A DNA stretch of 5,865 bases from an uncultured Candidatus Saccharibacteria bacterium (GTDB taxonomy: Bacteria > Patescibacteriota > Saccharimonadia > Saccharimonadales > Saccharimonadaceae), in contig CAMUQR010000040.1 of assembly GCA_947097085.1 (NCBI GenBank), positions 1 through 5,865 of the forward strand. Direction: 5' to 3'. Shown piece by piece: positions 1 to 5,658 of this stretch. Within the stretch, counting starts at the first letter, position 1; each line of letters starts with the position of its first letter. The position numbers were made by a program, and so were the translations under genes. The notes beneath the pieces were generated by a model. That model worked only from the letters and a program-made list of their open reading frames with translations, did no database searches and was not told where the DNA came from.

Positions 1-2
1 CT

Positions 3-107
3 AATGTCCAACGCTATAATCGTCTCAGAGTCACCAAAGACGGCAAAACTTACGAATCAAATTATTGCGCACTGCCAATTAAAGCGCCGATGACCGATAC
101 GCCATAA
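3..107 (+). CDS. C-terminal fragment of an unrecognised protein (5' end outside window)
   Basis: An open frame enters from the left edge and reads 34 residues before TAA, followed at once by a second in-frame stop, TAG. The peptide is hydrophilic, contains a GKTYESNYCALP stretch and ends in MTDTP; it has no membrane segment. Codon choice resembles that of the complete genes here, and the tandem stops support a real gene end. I do not recognise the family and 34 residues are too few to assign one. It converges on the small membrane protein gene with only 16 bp between the two stop codons and no visible terminator hairpin. The opposite strand also holds a short open stretch here, so the coding call is moderate. 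Confidence 0.5.
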   Translation, partial: NVQRYNRLRVTKDGKTYESNYCALPIKAPMTDTP

Positions 108-123
108 TAGCCCGTCTGCCAGC

Positions 124-579
124 TTAATGACGAAACAAATTGGGAATAAATACACACAGCGCCGTGATAATTCCCGCTGACAAAGTTCCGCCAATCACCG
201 CACAGAACAATGATTTTTTAAAATCCAATTTCAAAAAAGACGCAATCGCGCTACCAGTCCACAAACCAGTTGTCGGCAAAGGAATCGCGATGAAAATAAT
301 TAGCGCTAATTCTTCGTATTTTTCAAAAGTAGCTTGGTTTTTGGCGATTTTTTTATCGATGTGTTTGACAATTCGGCCAAAAAACTTCCATTTTAATAAC
401 CACTGATAGATTTTGTTAAACATCAGCAGAATAAATGGCACTGGCAAAATACTGCCCGCCAGCGCTACCAAAAACACCAACCAAGCCGGCTGACCGCTAA
501 AAATACCATAAGGAATCGCTCCACGCTGTTCTATCAATGGTACCGCCGCCATCAAAAAACTAATTAATAATATTTTCAT
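124..579 (-). CDS. Small multi-drug export family (Sm_multidrug_ex / COG2426) integral membrane protein
   Basis: This 151 aa protein is almost entirely hydrophobic. Visible family landmarks are an N-terminal P-L-I-E-Q-R-G-A-I-P-Y-G motif (residues 14-25) and a central IAIPLPTTGLWTGSAIA motif (about 97-113), which I associate with Pfam Sm_multidrug_ex. Likely membrane segments are about 33-54, 91-115 (broken by the PLP turn, possibly re-entrant) and 123-145; residues 56-88 form a basic, Lys-rich cytoplasmic loop. Length is typical, so it appears complete. The family name suggests efflux of small cationic drugs, but its substrate is poorly established, so transport of a specific compound should not be assumed. 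It lies 19 bp downstream of the P-type ATPase on the same strand and could be co-transcribed, although its own extended -10 box sits directly before the ATG. There is no Shine-Dalgarno sequence. The start is the first Met of the frame and lies directly upstream of the conserved N-terminal motif. Confidence 0.85.
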   Translation of the reverse strand: MKILLISFLMAAVPLIEQRGAIPYGIFSGQPAWLVFLVALAGSILPVPFILLMFNKIYQWLLKWKFFGRIVKHIDKKIAKNQATFEKYEELALIIFIAIPLPTTGLWTGSAIASFLKLDFKKSLFCAVIGGTLSAGIITALCVFIPNLFRH

Positions 580-586
580 AAGAAGT

Positions 587-595
587 ATTGTATCA
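587..595 (-). promoter_or_regulatory. Putative extended -10 promoter for the small membrane protein, likely leaderless
   Basis: On the minus strand the 19 bp gap between the ATPase stop and the ATG at 579 contains TGA-TACAAT: a TGn extension plus a -10 hexamer matching TATAAT at 5 of 6 positions. Only 7 nt (ACTTCTT) separate the hexamer from the ATG, which places the expected transcription start at or next to the start codon. No convincing -35 is seen at 16-18 bp spacing; the TGn element could compensate. No ribosome-binding site is present. The call is based on pattern only. Confidence 0.4.
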
Positions 596-598
596 TAT

Positions 599-2959
599 TT
601 AGCTTAAATCAGACGCGCGTTGCTCAGAATCAGCTTCGGCGGCTTTTTGCCGAGCGTAGCGTTTGAGCTTGGCCACGCGATATTGAATCACCGCCACGAA
701 AGTCACAAACCCAAACCCAATCACCGTTGACCAAAAATCCGGCTGATAAAAATTAAAGAAATTGCGGGTGATTTGAAAACCAAAACTGGTCAACGCAATC
801 AAGGTCGAAGCTAGTACATAACTGATTGTCGCTAATTTTGCAGTTTGACTCTGACGCGTATCAAAAATCAAGTTAATAATCCGCACCGCAAACATCCCGA
901 AAAACGTCGTCACCAGCACTGTAACGGTCGCGCTCCCAATTGTGCCTTTTGGTGCTAGCATCAACGAAATCACATACGCACCGTAAATCCCAATTCCACT
1001 CAGTACGCCCAGTGGTGCAATATTAAACAGCGTATCTTTCCAGAAGTTTTTCGGGTTCAAACGCTGACGAGGCAGTGGAGGAAAAATCGTAAAAATCACC
1101 GTCGGTAGCGTCACCAAAAACATATTCATAAATGTCAAATGTCGTGGTGAAAATGGATAAATCAACCCACTCAGCAGTGTCAGCACCGACAGCGTCACGC
1201 CAAAAATAATTTTATGGAAGAATAAACAAGCAATCATCTCAATTGATTGAATAATCCGATTGCCGAGCTCCATACCCATCGGTAGGGAATTGAAGCTGTT
1301 ATTCAGAAGTACAATATCTGAAATTCGCCGAGTCGCCGCCGCACCAGCTTGCATCGCCACGCCCAAATCCGATTGTTTCAGCGCCAACGCGTCATTCACA
1401 CCGTCGCCAACCATACCAGTGTAAAAACCATGCTTTTTGTAAGTGGCGATGATTTTTTCTTTTTGATGAGGCAAAACTCGCGCAAAAATCGTTGTCGCCA
1501 GCACTACCTTGTCCCATTTTTCGCCTTTTAACTTCTCGAGTTCTTCACCGGTAATAGTTTGATCGAACCGAGCAATGCCAGCTTGTTTAGCTATAAACGA
1601 GACGGTCGCTGGGTTATCGCCAGAAATCACTTTGAGCGTAATGCCGTTAGACTGTAAATACTCAATTGTCTCCACCACACCATCACGCAAGTAATTCTTC
1701 AAGGTCACTAGCGCGATCGGTTCGGCCTGTGGTTTAGTTTTTTTATCTAAATCTGCAAAGCTCGCCTCCATCGGCAATGACGCCAGCAGAAGCGTCCGCA
1801 AACCTTGCGCGTTAAGCTCATTGAGGCGCTGTTTAGCGTCTGGGCTAAGTTTAGCAATCTTGGCCACAAATTCCGGCGCACCCAGCACAATATTATAACC
1901 ACCAACTAGACGCTTGATTTTAATACCGCTCATTTTTTTGGTTGACGAAAACGCTAATTCGTCCAGCACTCGATAACCAATTCCTGACGGCATTTCCCGC
2001 GCCAAAGCCTCAGTGGTAGCGTTGGGCGATTTTGATTCGCGCGCCAAATAACCGAGCGCCGTCTGAAAACCACTTTTTTGACTAAGCGAAAATTCACCCA
2101 GCCAGTGCAGTTCATCAAACGTAATTTCCGGGCTGGTGAGCGTGCCGGTTTTGTCCACACACAACACATCAGTCAACGCCATGCTTTCGATTGCCGACAA
2201 CTTCTGTGGCAAGACCTTAGCCTGGGTTAATTTCAGCGAGCCATACGCCAAAAACACCGTACTAGCCAGCAACAACCCCTCAGGCACAACCGTAATCGCT
2301 GCCGTGGTGATGGTTTTAACAATTTTTACAAACTCCACATTATTAAAGCTATATACCGTGTAAAATATCGCCGCCATCACCAGCGACAACACTGTCAAAT
2401 GTTGAATCGTTTTGGTGAGCATTTTTTGAAGCGGAGTTAGTTGTGGAGTGTAGCTTTTGAGCTTTTTAACCATTTGACCAGTTTTAGTTTCTTCGCCAAC
2501 ATGGGTCGAAAGCACTTTAGCGCTACCAGCCACAACAATGCTTGACGCATAAACCGCGTCTTTAGCTTTTTTGCGAACTGGTCGTGATTCACCGGTTAGA
2601 ATCGACTCATCACACTCTAATCCAGACGATTCCAACACCTGACCATCAACTGGCATTTCATCGCCAATTTCTACCAACAACACATCACCGACTTTCACTT
2701 CTTTATAATCGACTTCAATGATTTTTTTGCCGTTTAAAATCTTCACTTTGGGCTTCGACATGAGTTCAATTTTACGCAAAGTAATCGTCGCCCGAAACTC
2801 CTGAATCATACCAAATAATGTATTGACCAGCGCCGCACCAGTCACGAACAAGGCGTCTTGACGCTCACCCAAAAACAACAGCACCATTGATAAAAACAAA
2901 ATAATTAAAAAAATTGGCGTAGTTAAATGCCGACGAATAATTTGTAGGTATTGAATCAT
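599..2959 (-). CDS. Cation-translocating P-type ATPase (HAD-IC family), CtpE-like
   Basis: An ATP-driven ion pump of the plasma membrane. Positions below are numbered from the upstream Met (3004): TGES actuator motif 137-140; PEGL in membrane helix M4 at 241-244; phosphorylation motif DKTGT 284-288 with D284 as the acceptor; nucleotide-domain GAPE 375-378; SGDN 461-464; RVLPHQK 509-515; hinge GDGVND 533-538. Membrane helices lie near 30-46, 50-66, 202-218, 229-254, 590-612, 624-642, 660-682, 692-712, 724-742 and 757-778, a complete ten-helix layout. VVPEGL, LGAPE and SGDN in place of KGAPE and TGD match my recollection of mycobacterial CtpE, reported as a calcium transporter; the ion here is inferred, not shown. 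M6 reads MNMFLVTLPT and lacks the acidic residue of SERCA-type M6. The cytosolic N-terminus before M1 is short. I prefer Met16 (2959) because TACAAT lies 6 nt upstream; the frame is also open to ATG 3004, giving 801 aa rather than 786. It is transcribed divergently from the 372 aa gene and is followed by the small membrane protein. Confidence 0.93.
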   Translation of the reverse strand: MIQYLQIIRRHLTTPIFLIILFLSMVLLFLGERQDALFVTGAALVNTLFGMIQEFRATITLRKIELMSKPKVKILNGKKIIEVDYKEVKVGDVLLVEIGDEMPVDGQVLESSGLECDESILTGESRPVRKKAKDAVYASSIVVAGSAKVLSTHVGEETKTGQMVKKLKSYTPQLTPLQKMLTKTIQHLTVLSLVMAAIFYTVYSFNNVEFVKIVKTITTAAITVVPEGLLLASTVFLAYGSLKLTQAKVLPQKLSAIESMALTDVLCVDKTGTLTSPEITFDELHWLGEFSLSQKSGFQTALGYLARESKSPNATTEALAREMPSGIGYRVLDELAFSSTKKMSGIKIKRLVGGYNIVLGAPEFVAKIAKLSPDAKQRLNELNAQGLRTLLLASLPMEASFADLDKKTKPQAEPIALVTLKNYLRDGVVETIEYLQSNGITLKVISGDNPATVSFIAKQAGIARFDQTITGEELEKLKGEKWDKVVLATTIFARVLPHQKEKIIATYKKHGFYTGMVGDGVNDALALKQSDLGVAMQAGAAATRRISDIVLLNNSFNSLPMGMELGNRIIQSIEMIACLFFHKIIFGVTLSVLTLLSGLIYPFSPRHLTFMNMFLVTLPTVIFTIFPPLPRQRLNPKNFWKDTLFNIAPLGVLSGIGIYGAYVISLMLAPKGTIGSATVTVLVTTFFGMFAVRIINLIFDTRQSQTAKLATISYVLASTLIALTSFGFQITRNFFNFYQPDFWSTVIGFGFVTFVAVIQYRVAKLKRYARQKAAEADSEQRASDLS

Positions 2960-2965
2960 GGTTTC

Positions 2966-2971
2966 ATTGTA
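2966..2971 (-). promoter_or_regulatory. Putative -10 box for the ATPase gene, likely leaderless
   Basis: The minus strand reads TACAAT (5 of 6 matches to TATAAT) followed by GAAACC and then the ATG at 2959, so transcription would begin at about the A of the start codon. The surrounding AT-rich run is promoter-like. No good -35 is seen (TGGCGA at 17 bp spacing, 3 of 6). If translation instead begins at 3004, this hexamer lies inside the coding region and the box is fortuitous. The same TACAAT-to-ATG arrangement occurs before the gene starting at 579. Confidence 0.4.
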
Positions 2972-3003
2972 TAATAACTTTTTAAAAATCGCCACCAAAA
3001 CCA

Positions 3004-3032
3004 TTAGCTTTTTAGTGCTGTTTTGGTATAAT
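3004..3032 (+). promoter_or_regulatory. Extended -10 promoter for the 372 aa membrane protein gene
   Basis: TGG-TATAAT (3024-3032) is a perfect -10 hexamer with a TGn extension. A weak -35 candidate, TTAGCT (3004-3009), lies at 17 bp spacing. The hexamer ends 10 nt before the ATG at 3043, so the expected leader is only about 3-4 nt, and no Shine-Dalgarno sequence is present. The mRNA is therefore probably leaderless or nearly so. This is the strongest promoter match in the window. It points away from the ATPase promoter, with the two expected start points about 80 bp apart. Confidence 0.6.
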
Positions 3033-3042
3033 ATTAGGCGCT

Positions 3043-4161
3043 ATGCCGGTTTTTTCTGATCATCAAAATCAACAATCCCAACGCACCAATCCCACCGAAC
3101 GCGCCATTGAGCCCAAAACAGTTATGATGTGGGTGGTCTTAGCGATGCTGATTATTGGTGTATGGTGGATCGCTTCAAGAATCGTTCACAATTTTAATTT
3201 ACAAACTCAGACCGCACGTCTTCAGTCTAACAATCCTGAGTTTCGGGTATTTGAAGCCTTGAGCAATAATCATCTTCCGCTCAAAGTTGATTTTATCTAC
3301 GGTGATTCGCCCGATGCTAATTTAGCTAATCATCACACTAAAGGTACATTATATTTGAATAAAGACCGTCAAGTCATCAATCTGGAGTTGCAACCGACCA
3401 GTAACTTGTTTTATAATACACGACCAACGCTCAAAATCATGCCCCAGCACGACAGTTATTTTTTGAAACTTAACCTGCAACGCGACCGTACGCCAGCCCT
3501 GCAACCACTTAATTTTCTCGCTAATCTTGAGCCGTTTCACGAAATCATGCCGAATATTCAACGCCTGTATAATCAGCCATCTCGCTTCAAACTGAATAAT
3601 AAGCAGTTCGTCGCTCTAAACCAACATTTAACTGATTTCATCAGTCAACAAACCACGCAACAATGGCTCAAGCTTGATCACTCTCTAGTCAAAACCATGC
3701 TCGCTAATAACTCCGAACAGGCGCTTGATTTGTGCTTTTTATCTGAGGCAGTGTTTTTGCGCTATCGTTTTTGGGATGCCGAACATTCTGATAACCCGCA
3801 ACAGATCATCAATCTCAAGTTTAATCCGTCAAAGTTTTTGCAGGTGACACGCTCGGATGCCAATAAATACCATCCGTGTTTTAAAAATCTCCAAACTCCC
3901 GACGCACAAAATAACATTATCAATCGTCTCAAAGACCTTCATGTCACCATTCACACCAGCGCCAATGGATTTTTACCGCAAAAAGTGATTGCTTTTCAGC
4001 AGGCGAGTGATGGTGCTATTCGTTATCGCGCCCGACTTGATTTTTCGTCGCTTCAAGATGGTATCGAATCGGCCGAGCCGAACTACCTCTACGCCTCAAG
4101 TCTAATTAAAGACCTGGACCGTGAAGTGAAAAACTTTACTCAAACAACCACAAAACGTTAG
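3043..4161 (+). CDS. Single-pass membrane protein with extracytoplasmic two-cysteine domain, unrecognised family (paralogue A)
   Basis: A 372 aa protein I cannot assign to a named family. A polar N-terminus of about 26 residues precedes one membrane helix (about 28-47, WVVLAMLIIGVWWIASRIV region), and the remaining roughly 320 residues are hydrophilic with alternating beta-like strands. Basic residues occur on both sides of the helix, so N-in topology with an outside domain is likely rather than certain; there is no lipobox or signal-peptidase site. The only two cysteines, C231 and C279, are 47 residues apart and could form a disulfide. The downstream 443 aa protein shares this spacing and several landmarks: PLK (79-81), KG (100-101), YFLKLNL (139-145), QW (207-208), CF (279-280) and a C-terminal V-T-I strand (301-303). 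The two thus look like diverged tandem paralogues. Strand-rich N-terminal and C-terminal parts recall LolA/LppX-type lipid-binding folds, but that is speculation. The start is supported by a perfect extended -10 immediately upstream. Confidence 0.85.
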   Translation: MPVFSDHQNQQSQRTNPTERAIEPKTVMMWVVLAMLIIGVWWIASRIVHNFNLQTQTARLQSNNPEFRVFEALSNNHLPLKVDFIYGDSPDANLANHHTKGTLYLNKDRQVINLELQPTSNLFYNTRPTLKIMPQHDSYFLKLNLQRDRTPALQPLNFLANLEPFHEIMPNIQRLYNQPSRFKLNNKQFVALNQHLTDFISQQTTQQWLKLDHSLVKTMLANNSEQALDLCFLSEAVFLRYRFWDAEHSDNPQQIINLKFNPSKFLQVTRSDANKYHPCFKNLQTPDAQNNIINRLKDLHVTIHTSANGFLPQKVIAFQQASDGAIRYRARLDFSSLQDGIESAEPNYLYASSLIKDLDREVKNFTQTTTKR

Positions 4162-4187
4162 CACTTTTGAGACAAATGTTATACAAT
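4158..4187 (+). promoter_or_regulatory. Putative promoter for the 443 aa membrane protein gene
   Basis: TTAGCA (4158-4163, 4 of 6 to TTGACA) and TACAAT (4182-4187, 5 of 6 to TATAAT) are separated by 18 bp. The -35 overlaps the stop codon of the preceding gene. The predicted start near 4194 leaves a leader of about 34 nt. The -35 candidate resembles the TTAGCT before the 372 aa gene. Read-through from the upstream gene is also possible because no terminator separates the two. Confidence 0.4.
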
Positions 4188-4190
4188 TAA

Positions 4191-4207
4191 AGTAATAATT
4201 AATTACT
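4191..4207 (+). repeat. Near-perfect AT-rich palindrome in the leader of the 443 aa gene
   Basis: AGTAATAATTAATTACT consists of AGTAAT and its reverse complement ATTACT around a 5-nt AATTA spacer, and only one inner pair fails to match. It begins about 3 nt before the predicted transcription start, a position suited to an operator for a dimeric repressor. AT-rich palindromes of this size also occur by chance, so the regulatory reading is weak. Confidence 0.3.
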
Positions 4208-4215
4208 AAAATCAC

Positions 4216-4223
4216 AGAAAGGG
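4216..4223 (+). promoter_or_regulatory. Ribosome-binding site that fixes the start of the 443 aa gene
   Basis: AGAAAGGG shares AGAAAGG with the canonical anti-16S complement AGAAAGGAGG and ends 4 nt before the ATG at 4228. It is the only clear Shine-Dalgarno sequence among the four complete genes of the window, and it supports this ATG as the true start. Confidence 0.6.
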
Positions 4224-4227
4224 ATTT

Positions 4228-5559
4228 ATGGACACTCTTAATAAGGCATCTGATGCTAAAGACATAACACCTGAAAAAGACACAATCAACGAGGCGACAA
4301 AAGACATTGACGCCACCGAAGAGCCAACTAGCCAAATCGATGAACTGACCAGCCTGGAAATGGGCGATGATAGCCACCCAGAAAACACTTCTGACACACC
4401 CAAAACTGACGATGTCGCAACAACTACCGAAGAGACCAAAAACACTCCGTCAACCAACGACAAGCCAGCCGATACACCAGTGGCAGTCACGCCAGCTCCC
4501 GCTACTGATGCGCAACCAAAGAAAAAGAAAACCGGCTTAATTATCGGCATTATTATCGGATTAGTCGTCTTATTAGGCGGTGGAGCAGCGGCTTACAAGT
4601 TTTTGGTCATTGACAACCAACCACAAAACTTCATGGATCGTGCAACACAAACTACCCTGGCGAATAAAAAACCACTCAAAATCACTCAAAACATCACCGC
4701 TGGCAAGCAAGACGGCGTCACTTCTCAACAAACCGTCAAAGGTGAGATGCTATTTGATCCGACTTCTCAGCTCGGCAAGCTTCAATTCGGAATTGATCAT
4801 CCGATGATTGGTAGCAGTAAGATTGAGTTAATGATGGACGGCGCTAAGCAGAATTTTTATCTCAAACTTAATCTCGACAAAAAAATCTTATCGATGGTTA
4901 ATGCACTTCTGCCATCGTCCCAACAACTCGGTCAAACTGCCTTTTTCACCGGTTTTATCAACCAACTTTACCAAAAAGTCAACAATCAATGGTTTATGCT
5001 TAGCGAAAGTGACTTCAAAGAAGCTGTCGATAGCGCCAAAACCGACAAGGTTAAATCAATGCCTGAACTCAAAGATTTGATGAGCAAATGTCACAATGAA
5101 AAAAATCTCTCGCTCTTAAAATTTATCGAAGTTAAACAAGAACTTGACCAAAAAGACCACCAACGTCGCTTCGAAGTTGCTTTCAGTAAGAGCATGCTCG
5201 AAGATAGCCTCAATAAACACAGCGATAATCAATGTTTCCAGGAAGTCAAAAAACTGCTCGACAAAAGCGAAACCAAAAACCCTGACGGTGTTAAAACTAT
5301 CATGAGCGTTGATCCTAAAACAATGTTGATCAGTGGAATGCAAATCACTCAAAATAATTACACCGCTGATATGAATATCGAATACGGTGTCAGTGACAAA
5401 ATTGAATTACCAACCAACACCAAGAATCTCAACGACCTCAAGACGATAATTATGCAAAGTCAGCAGGATTTGATGCGTAGCCTGTTCTCACCAATCAACA
5501 ACCTCAAAACCCCAAGTTTAACACTTCCAAAGGCTTTACAAAACTTGAGCGACGACTAA
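4228..5559 (+). CDS. Single-pass membrane protein with acidic Thr-rich cytoplasmic tail and extracytoplasmic two-cysteine domain, unrecognised family (paralogue B)
   Basis: A 443 aa protein of unknown function. Residues 1-96 are low-complexity, rich in Thr, Asp, Glu and Pro, and probably disordered. A basic patch PKKKKT (97-102) then precedes one strongly hydrophobic helix (about 104-125, LIIGIIIGLVVLLGGGAAA region), giving clear N-in topology with the rest outside. The outer domain has only two cysteines, C288 and C336, spaced exactly as in the upstream 372 aa protein, and aligned landmarks: PLK (149-151), KG (171-172), FYLKLNL (210-216), QW (254-255), CF (336-337) and a K-T-I strand (356-358). 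K-to-K spacing between the KG and KLNL landmarks is 42 residues in both proteins. The domain therefore looks like a diverged duplicate of its neighbour, while the long acidic tail is unique to this copy. It ends in tandem TAA codons, with a terminator 22 bp further on. A role as membrane-anchored surface, sensor or ligand-binding protein is a guess from topology. Confidence 0.88.
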   Translation: MDTLNKASDAKDITPEKDTINEATKDIDATEEPTSQIDELTSLEMGDDSHPENTSDTPKTDDVATTTEETKNTPSTNDKPADTPVAVTPAPATDAQPKKKKTGLIIGIIIGLVVLLGGGAAAYKFLVIDNQPQNFMDRATQTTLANKKPLKITQNITAGKQDGVTSQQTVKGEMLFDPTSQLGKLQFGIDHPMIGSSKIELMMDGAKQNFYLKLNLDKKILSMVNALLPSSQQLGQTAFFTGFINQLYQKVNNQWFMLSESDFKEAVDSAKTDKVKSMPELKDLMSKCHNEKNLSLLKFIEVKQELDQKDHQRRFEVAFSKSMLEDSLNKHSDNQCFQEVKKLLDKSETKNPDGVKTIMSVDPKTMLISGMQITQNNYTADMNIEYGVSDKIELPTNTKNLNDLKTIIMQSQQDLMRSLFSPINNLKTPSLTLPKALQNLSDD

Positions 5560-5581
5560 TAATCTCTTGTGCCTATAACTT

Positions 5582-5612
5582 AAACCCCGCCGACTGTTGC
5601 CGACGGGGTTTT
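5582..5612 (+). terminator. Intrinsic-type terminator between convergent genes
   Basis: AAACCCCG (5582-5589) pairs perfectly with CGGGGTTT (5604-5611). A C-A mismatch then precedes two more G-C pairs, closing an 8-nt loop (5593-5600). A run of four T starts at 5609, overlapping the stem base. The hairpin lies 22 bp after the stop of the 443 aa gene and 46 bp beyond the stop of the minus-strand methyltransferase. On the minus strand the stem ends in GGGGTTTAAG, so it may also serve that gene, less efficiently. The T-tract is short in both directions. Confidence 0.75.
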
Positions 5613-5658
5613 GCGAATCCTTTTATAACACTGAATTTGCTGTGATGATTATTCAAGT

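Noticed and set aside
62..126. Minus-strand open stretch reading SWQTGYYGVSVIGALIGSAQ, a hydrophobic peptide just beyond the end of the 151 aa membrane protein in another frame, suggesting a frameshifted C-terminus.
   Set aside because: The 151 aa protein already has a normal family length and ends after a complete membrane helix, and the plus-strand reading of the same bases gives a gene-like end with tandem stops. Comparison with orthologues would settle it.
140..406. Plus-strand 88-codon frame opposite the small membrane protein.
   Set aside because: It is antisense to a gene with clear family motifs and has no motifs of its own.
1954..2169. Minus-strand 71-codon frame inside the ATPase gene.
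   Set aside because: It is an out-of-frame shadow of the phosphorylation and nucleotide-binding domain coding sequence; the main frame is unbroken.
4102..4550. Minus-strand open frames of 91 and 112 codons opposite the start of the 443 aa gene, rich in Ser/Val.
   Set aside because: They are complements of the Thr/Asp/Glu/Pro-rich low-complexity coding region, have no recognisable motif, and lie opposite a well-supported gene with a ribosome-binding site.
5181..5559. Possible recoding of TGA or a broken gene, as in some Candidate Phyla Radiation lineages.
   Set aside because: All complete genes here end in TAA or TAG, show no in-frame TGA, and have intact motifs, so there is no sign of an altered code.
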